Shown piece after piece: positions 8,270-16,060 of a stretch of 38,544 nucleotides of DNA. The first letter of the stretch is position 1. Every line of letters starts with the position of its first letter. Location: positions 1-38,544 of the forward strand of contig JAPOYS010000078.1 in assembly GCA_026706455.1 (NCBI GenBank), read 5' to 3'. The translations under genes were made by a program, and so were the position numbers. The notes under the pieces are model-generated. The model searched no databases. It was not told the origin of the DNA and saw only the letters and a list, made by a program, of their open reading frames with translations. This DNA comes from Chloroflexota bacterium (lineage in GTDB: Bacteria; Chloroflexota; Anaerolineae; Aggregatilineales; Phototrophicaceae).

Positions 8270-8674
8270 TCAGGTTGGAGGCGACTCAATAGCCGCGCAT
8301 ACGATCTTGCGCCGCTTGGGTCCATCAAGTTCCAACAGCAGGATGCTCTGCCAGGTACCCAGGGCAAGCTTGCCGTCGACAATCGGGATCGAGAGCGACG
8401 CGCCGGCGAAAGCGCTCAGGATATGCGCTTCAGCATTGGGGTTGCTGCGCCGCGCGTGGCGGAAGGGCCGCAGTTCGCGCAGCCAATTGTCCGCTACCTT
8501 TACCAGATCCTCCCGCAGATCCGCATCATCTTCGCAGAGAATCAGCGCGGCTGTCGTATGCAAAATGTGAAAGACGGCGACTCCCTGTTCCACATTGCCG
8601 ATCATGGATTGGCATTGCGCAGTCAGGTCTAGGGCCTGCGTCTTTTGTTCAGTTGCGACTGTTATTTGGCGCAT
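8270..8674 (-). CDS. yjbQ: YjbQ-family protein (UPF0047, thiamine phosphate synthase-like)
   Basis: A 134-residue protein, the usual size of the family. Conserved blocks are HILHTTAALILCED (residues 36-49), the SNPNAEAH region (about 77-84) and LGTWQSILLLELDGPK (105-120). Members form trimers and have weak thiamine phosphate synthase activity in some species; their main role is unclear. It lies 35 bases after the PhyH-family gene on the same strand, at the end of the kinase/dehydrogenase operon. Presence of a thiamine-linked protein next to a TPP-dependent E1 is suggestive, but this is inference. Confidence 0.9.
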   Translation of the reverse strand: MRQITVATEQKTQALDLTAQCQSMIGNVEQGVAVFHILHTTAALILCEDDADLREDLVKVADNWLRELRPFRHARRSNPNAEAHILSAFAGASLSIPIVDGKLALGTWQSILLLELDGPKRRKIVCAAIESPPT

Positions 8675-8709
8675 CGTTCGTTATTGACGCCTTCCGCCGT
8701 ACTCTAAGG

Positions 8710-9462
8710 CTAGTACCGCCGATCGAAGAGCGGATGATACACTTCGCGGAAGAAAGCCTGACGTTCCGCGCTCAAGCCATCGATCACGGCTTTGTCAAAT
8801 CTCGGTTTGTGGTGGCGCACGTTCACATGATTATAGGCGTAGAAGACCGCAATGCGGTTGTGCTCCTTCACTTCCCAGGTATTGCCGGAATGGCAAACCG
8901 CTTCGGCAAAGGCGACGATAGACCCGGGCGGACAGGCATAGCGATCAAAGAGAAAAGACTTGGTCACTTCTTCGCGCTGGCTTTTGTCAAAGACGCTTTG
9001 CGGAACCTTGAAATTGGATTTATGCGAGCCAGCCATGAAGAGCGTTCCGCCTTTGTCATACACCACTTCGTTCAACTCGAAAACCACTCGCAGCATGCCG
9101 CTGTAGATCTTGTTGTTGTAGGCATGGTAATGGTAGTTGGGGTTCAGCGTGGGACCGCCGCCATGGGGCCCGATGCCTTGGTCGCCGTATTTGCGGACGC
9201 TGACGAAAGCGCTTTCCAGCCGCCACTTTTCCGGATTGTTGGAGATGGTGAATTCCAGCAGATCGATCACAGCGGGATGATCGATTAGGTCGGCGAATGG
9301 ACCGCCGGGCAAAGACCGCTCATGCGCGGGAAGCGACTCCGGGTCGTTCTCGAGCATTTCGGTATGCGCCTTCAAGCGATCAACAAGATCCGGCTCGAGT
9401 ACACCCGGCAGGACGATGTAACCCTTAAGATCAAAAGTGAACTTCTGTTCTTCCGTCAACAT
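8710..9462 (-). CDS. Phytanoyl-CoA dioxygenase (PhyH) family protein
   Basis: A 250-residue non-haem Fe(II)/2-oxoglutarate-type protein. The proximal metal motif, normally HxD, reads H100-G-G, so the carboxylate ligand seems missing. The distal histidine (CHSGNTW, H191) and the 2-oxoglutarate-binding arginine (NRIAVFY, R203) are present. The MAGSHKSNF block is typical of a large bacterial PhyH subfamily. An HxG arrangement is also the hallmark of Fe/2OG halogenases. Whether this subfamily hydroxylates, halogenates or does neither cannot be said. It follows the lipoyl-carrier gene by 50 bases in the same operon. Confidence 0.85.
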   Translation of the reverse strand: MLTEEQKFTFDLKGYIVLPGVLEPDLVDRLKAHTEMLENDPESLPAHERSLPGGPFADLIDHPAVIDLLEFTISNNPEKWRLESAFVSVRKYGDQGIGPHGGGPTLNPNYHYHAYNNKIYSGMLRVVFELNEVVYDKGGTLFMAGSHKSNFKVPQSVFDKSQREEVTKSFLFDRYACPPGSIVAFAEAVCHSGNTWEVKEHNRIAVFYAYNHVNVRHHKPRFDKAVIDGLSAERQAFFREVYHPLFDRRY

Positions 9463-9512
9463 CGCTAAGGTCTCCTATAGGCTCAGTTTTCTTATGAACG
9501 CATCAAGATTGT

Positions 9513-10052
9513 CTACGCTTTCCGCCTGCTGGTCGCTCGAATCTGGCTTTCGACATCGCTGACGAGGATCATGCCATCGGCGCCGCTGCCGGAGATGCTA
9601 GTCCAATCAATGCCCGCAGCCTTGGCCAGGCGTCTCGCTTTCGGCGAGATCTTGGCGCGCGCCGCTTCCCTCGGCGCCTCGGCGAACTTCCCGCCCTGCT
9701 CTTCGGTCGCGGGGCGAGTCTCGACCGCTGCCCTCCGGACCTCCTCGTCCGTCTTGGGCGACGAAGCCGGGAGGCTCGCCACGTCAGCGCCGCTTTCGAC
9801 ATTGAGGGCTATGTCCGCAGTTTCGATTATCGCAACCACTTGTTGCGGCATGACGGCGCTTTCATCCGGCTCGACAATCTCAGTCAGCGTCCCGTCAATG
9901 AAGGCGTCCACCTCGACAATCGCTTTATCCGAGTCGATCTCAAAGAGCAGGTCGCCCTTCTCAACCTTGTCGCCGACCCGCTTATGCCAGGCGACCAATA
10001 TCAATTCAGCGACCGCCTCGCCAATCTGCGGCACCAGTACTTCGACCCGCAT
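9513..10052 (-). CDS. Lipoyl/E3-binding domain protein (E2-like, no catalytic domain)
   Basis: A 179-residue protein. The N-terminal lipoyl domain (residues 1-80) carries the modification lysine in EIDSDKAIVEV. A linker follows, then a peripheral subunit-binding domain (about 133-168: SPKARRLAKAAGID...DGMILVSDV). The frame ends there. The roughly 230-residue acyltransferase core of a normal E2 is absent, and the next gene does not encode it. It starts one base after the E1 beta stop codon, so it clearly belongs to this dehydrogenase. It could be a truncated E2 or a free lipoyl carrier that delivers the acyl or aldehyde unit to another enzyme. Confidence 0.88.
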   Translation of the reverse strand: MRVEVLVPQIGEAVAELILVAWHKRVGDKVEKGDLLFEIDSDKAIVEVDAFIDGTLTEIVEPDESAVMPQQVVAIIETADIALNVESGADVASLPASSPKTDEEVRRAAVETRPATEEQGGKFAEAPREAARAKISPKARRLAKAAGIDWTSISGSGADGMILVSDVESQIRATSRRKA

Positions 10053-10053
10053 T

Positions 10054-11094
10054 TCAATGCTCCATCAATTCTAAGATCGCGCTTCGGATTTGCCTTTCAT
10101 CCGGAATGACAGCGCTCTCCAAAACGGGGGAAAATGGGACCGGCACATTGGGCGCCGCCACGCGCATTATAGGCGCGTCCAAGTATCCGATCGCTTGGCT
10201 AGCGATTTCAGCCGCCAATTGCGAGCCCCAACCCCCTCGTTCATTGCCTTCCTCCACGATGACTAGGCGCGATGTCCTCACTACCGAGTCTATCACCAGT
10301 TCGGTGTCAAAAGGAACGAGGCAACGCGGATCGACGACTTCGACGCTCAAGCCTTCAGCTTCGAGCGCCTCGGCCACGTTCAAGCTGCGGTGCAGCATCA
10401 ATCCGTTGGCGACAAGGGTGATGTCGGCGCCCCGTTTCTTGATATCTCCTTTGCCCAGTGGCACAAGGTATTCGTCATCTGGCACGTGACCGCGGCTGAT
10501 GCTGCTGGCGGCCAGCTGCCGGCCCCTGCTTCCGTATAGATGTTTGTGCACGCAAAAGAGTACCGGGTTGTTGTCGCGCAGGGCCGATTTGAATAGCCCT
10601 TTGGCGTCGAAGGGTGTGGCCGGCGTCACGATTTTTAAGCCGGGAATGCCAAAGAAAACTGTCTCCACTGAGTTGGCGTGTTGCGCGCCCCGCCCGGAAG
10701 CGCCAGTCGGCAATTGAAACACCAGCGGGATACTGACTTGGCCGCCGGACATGTAGCGCAGTTTGGCGCATTGTTGCATGATCTGATCAAATGCGGTGAA
10801 GATGAAGTCCCCGTACTGAAAGTCGATGATCGGGCGCAGGCCTTGAATGGCGGCGCCAATCGCCAAGCCTACAAAGCCGGCTTCTGATATGGGTGTGTTG
10901 AGGACGCGCTCCGGTCCAAATTCGTCGAGCAGCCCCAATGTGAACAAGAAAGAACCGCCGATGCGGATGTCCTCGCCCAGCACGAAAACCTGGTCATCAC
11001 GTCGCATTTCTTCGCGCAATGCTTCGCGCAAGGCCTGCACAATCGTCAATTCTCGTGATGACGATGGGGACGCTCTCGGCTTATCAGTCAACAT
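10054..11094 (-). CDS. 2-oxoacid dehydrogenase E1 component, beta subunit
   Basis: A 346-residue protein of the PdhB/AcoB/BkdB family. It begins RELTIVQALREALREEM, and the conserved ISEAGFVGLAIG segment (residues 69-80) contains the TPP-activating glutamate (E71). The C-terminal transketolase domain is complete. An in-frame ATG at 11133 exists, but the ATG at 11094 gives the usual length and only an 11-base overlap with the E1 alpha gene. With E1 alpha it forms the TPP-dependent alpha2beta2 decarboxylase. The substrate could be pyruvate, acetoin or a branched 2-oxoacid; sequence alone does not decide. Confidence 0.92.
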   Translation of the reverse strand: MLTDKPRASPSSSRELTIVQALREALREEMRRDDQVFVLGEDIRIGGSFLFTLGLLDEFGPERVLNTPISEAGFVGLAIGAAIQGLRPIIDFQYGDFIFTAFDQIMQQCAKLRYMSGGQVSIPLVFQLPTGASGRGAQHANSVETVFFGIPGLKIVTPATPFDAKGLFKSALRDNNPVLFCVHKHLYGSRGRQLAASSISRGHVPDDEYLVPLGKGDIKKRGADITLVANGLMLHRSLNVAEALEAEGLSVEVVDPRCLVPFDTELVIDSVVRTSRLVIVEEGNERGGWGSQLAAEIASQAIGYLDAPIMRVAAPNVPVPFSPVLESAVIPDERQIRSAILELMEH

Positions 11095-12097
11095 AGAGAT
11101 GCTCCAGCGCAGAGGTGATAGCGGGAGCTTCACTCGCCAGCGCGTAATCCACAGACGCGTCGATTGCGGCCATCACAGCGGCTTGCAGGTCTTCGATCGC
11201 GCTCGCCGCGAATCGATCATCCCGCAGCAGCCGATCGCGAAACGCGGGTATCGGATCGGTCTTGAACCAAGCCTCTACCTCTTCCTGCGGGCGATAGGTT
11301 CCAGGATCATCGCGTTTGTGGCCGCCGCGGCGATACGTTAGGCATTCGATCAACGCGGGTCCATCGCCGGCTCTGGCGCGATCCGCCGCGCTTTTCACGG
11401 CTTCGTACACGATAATTGGATCATTGCCGTAAATTGTGCTGCCGGGCATGCCGTAGGCCGCGGCGCGTTCGGAGACGTAGTCGATCGCCATCGCTTCCGT
11501 AATGTGCGTGGAAACGCCGTAGAGGTTGTTTTCGCAGAGGTAGACCACCGGCAGATTCCATAGAGCGGCGAGGTTTAGCGCCTCATGCCAATCGCCTTTG
11601 TTGGCGGTGCCTTCGCCGAAAAAATTTAGGGCAACCTGGCTCGTCTGCCGGCGCTTGAAGGCGAAGGCCATTCCGGCGGCGATTGGCGACGAGGCGCCAA
11701 CAATGGCGATAGCTGGCAGCGCGCCGACGGACATGTCGCCGACGTGCAATGAGCCGCCTTTGCCACGGCAGCAGCCCGTCTCCTTTCCAAATAGCTCCGC
11801 CATTAAGGCATCGGCGCTGACGCCTTTTGCCAAAGCCTGGCCGTGCCCGCGATGCGTCAGGGTAATGACATCATCCGCGTCCAGCGCCAGGCAGGCGCCA
11901 ACGACGGTCGCTTCCTGGCCCAAAGACAGATGAATGGTTCCCGGCATGATTCCCTGTAGAAACAGCTCGTTGACCTTCAATTCAAACTGCCGGATCAAGA
12001 CCATTCGCCGATACATCTCTCTCAGCAAATCCGCCTCGTATGGTTCAAGCGGCGCCGCATCGGGTATCTGTGGCAGGCGGATACTCAGTTCTTGCAT
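11084..12097 (-). CDS. 2-oxoacid dehydrogenase E1 component, alpha subunit
   Basis: A 337-residue protein of the PdhA/AcoA family. The TPP-binding motif runs from GEG (161-163) to NN (190-191). HRGHG (82-86) and the RRGGHKRDDP phosphorylation-loop-like segment are also present, giving an acetoin/pyruvate dehydrogenase-type E1. The ATG directly follows the TAA of the sugar-kinase gene (no gap), with GGAGA inside the kinase end as likely ribosome-binding site. The kinase, E1 alpha, E1 beta and lipoyl carrier are therefore one transcription unit. The context suggests oxidation of a 2-oxo product of sugar breakdown or acetoin. Confidence 0.93.
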   Translation of the reverse strand: MQELSIRLPQIPDAAPLEPYEADLLREMYRRMVLIRQFELKVNELFLQGIMPGTIHLSLGQEATVVGACLALDADDVITLTHRGHGQALAKGVSADALMAELFGKETGCCRGKGGSLHVGDMSVGALPAIAIVGASSPIAAGMAFAFKRRQTSQVALNFFGEGTANKGDWHEALNLAALWNLPVVYLCENNLYGVSTHITEAMAIDYVSERAAAYGMPGSTIYGNDPIIVYEAVKSAADRARAGDGPALIECLTYRRGGHKRDDPGTYRPQEEVEAWFKTDPIPAFRDRLLRDDRFAASAIEDLQAAVMAAIDASVDYALASEAPAITSALEHLYVD

Positions 12098-13624
12098 TTA
12101 CCTGTTCTCCCTTGCGGCAATCTTTGCCAAACTCTGAACATGTGGCTGGACGGCCTGCGTCACCGCCCGATACGCGTCGAAATAACTATCGTATAGCCGC
12201 CGTGATTCAGCCGCTGGCTGCAAAACATCGGCTGGCAGGCTGCGTACTCGCTGCGCGTCCGCCCAGTCGCGAAACAAGCCTGTCGCAATGCCAGCCAATA
12301 TCGCGGAGCCGTAGGCCGCGGATTGTACAACCGGCTTCACCACTGGGCGACCCAGCACATCACAAACGATTTGACCCCAGAGCTGGCTCTGCGCGCCGCC
12401 GCCAATCAGATACAACCGTTGGATCGAATCCCCAAAGGAATTGACCAGCTCGAAACAGTCGCGCAGTGAAAAGGCGACCCCTTCCAAGATTGCGCGCGCA
12501 AAGTCTGCCAGGCGGTGCCCTCTGCCGATGCCAACAAAGTCGCCTCGCAGATGAGGATCCCAATAAGGAGACCGCTCGCCCTGCAGATAGGGATGAAACA
12601 GAAGCCCGCGCGCGCCTGGCGCTGACTCCGCGGCGAGCGACTCAACCTGACTGTAGGCAGGCTGCCCATCGTGCTGCGCCGTCGCTGAACAGCAAAACGT
12701 CTCCGCGAACCATTGTAAAGTGGAGGTTCCGGAGTTGGTGGCTGTGATCGCGAACCAATGCGGATCTACGACGTGTCGGTAGATGATCGCGCCGGGGCAG
12801 GGTTTGGCCTCGCGCATGACCAGGTTCACGTTGGCGGCTGTGCCAAGCTTGAGCACGCAATGTCCGGGCGCGATCGCGCCGATGCCGGCGGCTTCGACCA
12901 CGGAGTCGCCACTGCCGACAGCCACGGGCGTGCCTTCCAGCAAGCCGCAATCGCGCGCGGCCGCCCGAGTCAACTCGCCGCTGACTTCGGCCGCCGGTCG
13001 CACTTCCGGCAGCGCTTCCGCGGCCAGATCGACGAGTTCAAGCAAGGCGGGCGACCAGGCGCCGGCCCGCACATCATAGAGCTGAGTGCCGATGGCGTCA
13101 TAAAGATCGGTCTGATAGAGCCCGGTGAGTCGATAACGCACATAATCTTTGACCACCAGGATGCGGCGCAAACGCCGGAACAGGGAAGGCTTGTTCTCGC
13201 GCAGCCAAAGCAACTGCGGCAGGGTCCAGGCTGGATTAACGCGGCACAGGGTGGCTGCGAATATGGCGTCGCCGCAGGCGGTTTCCAGGCGCTCTGTCTG
13301 TGGTGTACTGCGCAAATCCGACCAATGAATGGTCGGGTGCAGAATGTCGCTGGCGCCATCCATGAGCGCGACGCTATGAGCTGGACCTGCGACAGCCAGG
13401 CTGGCAACGCTGGCTGGCTCGATGCCGCTAGATTCCAGGCAGCGGCGGACCGCCTGACAAGCGCTGCCGTACCAGTCCTCCGGGTCCTGCTCGGCGGCCG
13501 CGGATTGCGGATGGTAGGTGGGATACGCTTGCGCGCTCTGGCTGATCGGGCGCAGTCCCTCATCGACAATGATGCATTTGCAGGCGCTGCTGCCGACATC
13601 AAGGCCAATCAGAAATAACGACAT
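12098..13624 (-). CDS. FGGY-family carbohydrate kinase (xylulokinase-like)
   Basis: A 508-residue two-domain ASKHA kinase. The first phosphate-binding motif is IGLDVGSSACK (6-16), a substrate segment reads HWSDLRS, and the C-terminal domain has YLQGERSPYWDP and YLIGGGAQSQLWGQI, which match XylB-like kinases best. A longer frame reaches 13759, but the ATG at 13624 starts just before the first strand and lies 30 bases from a good -10 box. It phosphorylates a pentulose or related polyol in the cytoplasm. It is the first gene of the dehydrogenase operon, and the ABC importer further along the strand may supply its substrate. Confidence 0.9.
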   Translation of the reverse strand: MSLFLIGLDVGSSACKCIIVDEGLRPISQSAQAYPTYHPQSAAAEQDPEDWYGSACQAVRRCLESSGIEPASVASLAVAGPAHSVALMDGASDILHPTIHWSDLRSTPQTERLETACGDAIFAATLCRVNPAWTLPQLLWLRENKPSLFRRLRRILVVKDYVRYRLTGLYQTDLYDAIGTQLYDVRAGAWSPALLELVDLAAEALPEVRPAAEVSGELTRAAARDCGLLEGTPVAVGSGDSVVEAAGIGAIAPGHCVLKLGTAANVNLVMREAKPCPGAIIYRHVVDPHWFAITATNSGTSTLQWFAETFCCSATAQHDGQPAYSQVESLAAESAPGARGLLFHPYLQGERSPYWDPHLRGDFVGIGRGHRLADFARAILEGVAFSLRDCFELVNSFGDSIQRLYLIGGGAQSQLWGQIVCDVLGRPVVKPVVQSAAYGSAILAGIATGLFRDWADAQRVRSLPADVLQPAAESRRLYDSYFDAYRAVTQAVQPHVQSLAKIAARENR

Positions 13625-13654
13625 AGAGAATAACCGTAGTTGAGATTCATATTC

Positions 13655-13683
13655 ATTATATCGGAAGCGAGCGCTTAAGTTCA
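13655..13683 (-). promoter_or_regulatory. Promoter with operator-like palindrome before the kinase operon
   Basis: On the minus strand a perfect TATAAT lies at 13655-13660. A weak -35 (TGAACT) lies at 13678-13683 with 17-base spacing. The spacer holds AAGCG-AG-CGCTT (13665-13676), a small CG-centred inverted repeat like LacI-family operators. The 5' leader would be about 24 bases. Assignment as operator is inference, aided by the LacI remnant next door. Confidence 0.5.
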
Positions 13684-13828
13684 TGACCTCTGAACCGCAA
13701 AAGCTACTGAATTGTGGACGAGAATCCGAAGTCGGGTAGGTCAAATTGCGAAAGCGCAAATTGCGCTGGCGCTAACTGATGCACCTCCTCCTTCAAAAAC
13801 CGAACAAGTGCCGGTCCTCGGCGGGTGA

Positions 13829-14386
13829 GCGCCATTCTTTCGCCGCTCAATCACCTTCACCGAGTGCTGGGCGGTCGAGTATCCGGCGGGGCTGGGCCAT
13901 CGCCGCATCGCCTTCTTCGGCTGGGCCCCCGATTCGCTCAGCGGCAACGACCGCCTGCGCGGCTACATCGATGGCATGCAGTCGCTCCAGCTCCCAATCG
14001 CAGACCGGTTCTTAATCCGGTCGGATTACCCCGATGGCGAGATTGATCGCATCCTGCGGTCCTGGCGGCAATCGGCGCCGGTAAGCCGCCCGACCGCTGT
14101 CATCGTGGTTGCCGACTACATTGCCATCGCCGTGGTTCGCGCCGCCGAACGGCACGGATTCCGCATCGGCGAAACGCTCTCCGTGGTCGGTTTTGACGGC
14201 TTGCCCATCGGTCAAATCATCCGCCCGGCGCTGACCACGCTGCGGCAGCCGATGCAAACGATTTCGCAGGCGCTGCTGGAGCTATTCCAAGACGCTCTGA
14301 CTGGCTCGGCCGCGGACCCACTGTCCCGTCTAATCAAACCTGAACTGGTCATCCGCGAGTCGAGCGGCTCGCCGAAGAACGACTGA
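13829..14386 (+). pseudogene. LacI-family transcriptional regulator, decapitated
   Basis: The frame from 13829 to the TGA at 14384-14386 encodes the C-terminal effector-binding part of a LacI/GalR regulator. Visible features are YPAGLGHRRIAFFGW, RLRGYIDGM, AVIVVADYIAIAVVRAAERHG, VVGFDGLPIGQIIRPALTTLRQP and a typical RLIKPELVIRESS tail. The frame is closed upstream by TGA at 13826. No helix-turn-helix or N-terminal subdomain is found in any frame before it, and there is no ATG before 13976, which lies inside the domain. It is therefore a 5'-deleted gene. It is divergent from the kinase operon, whose former regulator it may be. Confidence 0.8.
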
Positions 14387-14521
14387 GGGTCGGACGGTGG
14401 ATGTGGCGGGAATGCCGCGCTACGGTGCAAGCAACTTCAGATGTTGCCAGTCACATTTGTGAGCGACTTGCCCAATCCCTGTGCGCCGGCGTCTATGCGG
14501 CCTGTTCCTTGCCCCAGCGAG

Positions 14522-14974
14522 CTAGGGAAGGGGAGAAATACTTACCGCGACGCGAATACTCTCGTTTGGGCGCCGGCTCTTACGCTCGCGAGTCAGTGGT
14601 ATTTCGTACTCTTCCGGCTCTTTGTGCTCGCGGTCGTATTCCTCGTCTTTGATGGCGCGCTCGATGGCGTTTTCAACAATTCCAGCTATGACATCCGGCG
14701 GCAGCAGAAGCTTCATCAGTTCTTGCGCCATCATGTTGCCCATTATATTTCCCGCGACAGAGACTGAATGATCCAAGAAGTCCGGTGAGTCTTTGCCGTC
14801 CTTGTCCACGCCTTGTACGCAGCGCAGTTTATCGATCAGATTGTCTTCGTAACCGCTCCATTCTGACTCCACTTTCTCGACAGTTCTGTACATAATTTGT
14901 TCAGCCATGAAGAATTCCATGCGCTCGACGCCTTTCATGTCCCATGTCAATTTTTTCCGTCCTGACCGAGGCAT
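14522..14974 (-). CDS. Hypothetical protein
   Basis: I do not recognise this 150-residue protein. It is soluble and charged. A basic start (MPRSGRKKLTWD) is followed by a region rich in helix-forming residues, including GNIMGNMMAQELMKLLLPP, and then an acidic/basic stretch (KDEEYDREHKEPEEYE, RERKSRR). The gene is likely real because AAGGAG lies six bases before the ATG on the minus strand (positions 14981-14986). It is divergent from the methyltransferase-endonuclease pair, with 192 bases between, so it may be an accessory gene of the same island. There is no HTH to suggest a C protein. Confidence 0.6.
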   Translation of the reverse strand: MPRSGRKKLTWDMKGVERMEFFMAEQIMYRTVEKVESEWSGYEDNLIDKLRCVQGVDKDGKDSPDFLDHSVSVAGNIMGNMMAQELMKLLLPPDVIAGIVENAIERAIKDEEYDREHKEPEEYEIPLTRERKSRRPNESIRVAVSISPLP

Positions 14975-15072
14975 ATTACTCTCCTTCTACCATGCGTTTT
15001 CCAACACGCCAGAGTCGATTGCTCTGGCCTACCATGCGGCCGCGAGGATGCAAGGGGCAATTTGAAAAGACG

Positions 15073-15101
15073 TTGACACGCGCTAAAATTGTCGATATTG
15101 A
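15073..15101 (+). promoter_or_regulatory. Candidate promoter upstream of the methyltransferase
   Basis: A perfect -35 TTGACA at 15073-15078 is followed after 17 bases by a poor -10 (TATTGA, 15096-15101). It is the only promoter-like signal in the 192-base divergent region and is weakly supported. Confidence 0.3.
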
Positions 15102-15166
15102 CAGCAGGCGCGCCACTGACGATGACTTGATGATGGCGAATGCGGCTTGCCGGAAGAGCTTGAAAG

Positions 15167-16060
15167 ATGATTCCAGACGCCCAGGTTGCGCAATCTGATA
15201 TCAACGACTTCTTGTCGTCGCACGCGTTTTCAAAATGCGAGTTCGACTTGACATTCCTCGATCCGCCCTTCAATCAGGCCAAGGACTACGCCTCGCACGA
15301 CGACGACATGCCCGAAAGAAAATACTGGGATTGGATGGCGCAGGTCTGTGGCTCAGTCTATGCGCAAACCTCCGAAGGCGGCGCGATTTATTTTATGCAG
15401 CGCGAAAAGAACAGCGAGCAGGTGCTGGCCTGCCTGCGCGCCAGCGGCTGGACGCTGCAAAACCTCATCATCTGGAAGAAGCTGACTTCCGCCGTGCCCA
15501 TGAGCCGGCGCTTTGGCAAGCAATATCAAATTATCGCCTACGCTACCAAAGGCAGCAGAGCGCGGCTTTTTCATCGCTTGCGCATTGACCCGCCCTTGCC
15601 AGCCAACTACAAACACAAGCGTTCCAACGGCATGTATGTGACCGATATTTGGGATGACATTCGCGAATTGACAGCGGGATATTTCGCGGGCGATGAGGCC
15701 TTGCGGGATACAGACGGATCGCGCTTCCACAAGCAGCAAGCGCCAATTGCCCTGCTGCTGCGGATTATCCTGAGTTCATCGCAGGTTGGCGACTGCGTGT
15801 TTGACCCATTTGCCGGAACAGGGACGACCTTGGTTGTCGCGCAGCAGTTGGGTCGGCGTGGAGTAGGCGTAGAGATAAACGCCGACAACGCCGAGTGCAT
15901 CCGCGAGCGTCTGCGCGCAATCCGCCCGGCCGATGATGTTCAGCGCTTTCGCGACGAGTACAAATATACCGAGAATCTCGACGAGATTTGGGACGACGAA
16001 GTTGAAATGGGAAAACAGAGTGTACTCGATCTACCACTTTTTCGCCCATCTGTATCGTAA
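15167..16060 (+). CDS. DNA methyltransferase, beta class (N4-cytosine/N6-adenine)
   Basis: A 297-residue amino-methyltransferase. The catalytic motif IV reads DPPF (residues 32-35) near the N-terminus, and the SAM-binding motif I reads FDPFAGTGTT (212-221) near the C-terminus, followed by GVGVEIN. This IV-before-I order marks the beta group typical of type II restriction-modification. The base modified cannot be told: DPPF is found in N6-adenine and N4-cytosine enzymes. The gene overlaps the next by about 41 bases, and that gene has a nuclease-like motif, so the two probably form one restriction-modification system. It lies in an accessory stretch between metabolic operons. Confidence 0.9.
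   Translation: MIPDAQVAQSDINDFLSSHAFSKCEFDLTFLDPPFNQAKDYASHDDDMPERKYWDWMAQVCGSVYAQTSEGGAIYFMQREKNSEQVLACLRASGWTLQNLIIWKKLTSAVPMSRRFGKQYQIIAYATKGSRARLFHRLRIDPPLPANYKHKRSNGMYVTDIWDDIRELTAGYFAGDEALRDTDGSRFHKQQAPIALLLRIILSSSQVGDCVFDPFAGTGTTLVVAQQLGRRGVGVEINADNAECIRERLRAIRPADDVQRFRDEYKYTENLDEIWDDEVEMGKQSVLDLPLFRPSVS

Noticed and set aside
12758..13618. Plus-strand frame (286 codons) opposite the sugar kinase
   Set aside because: It is antisense to FGGY kinase motifs and has no support of its own.
14387..14521. Gap between the LacI relic and the orphan gene
   Set aside because: Both strands were read for a small gene, terminator or tRNA; nothing convincing was found.
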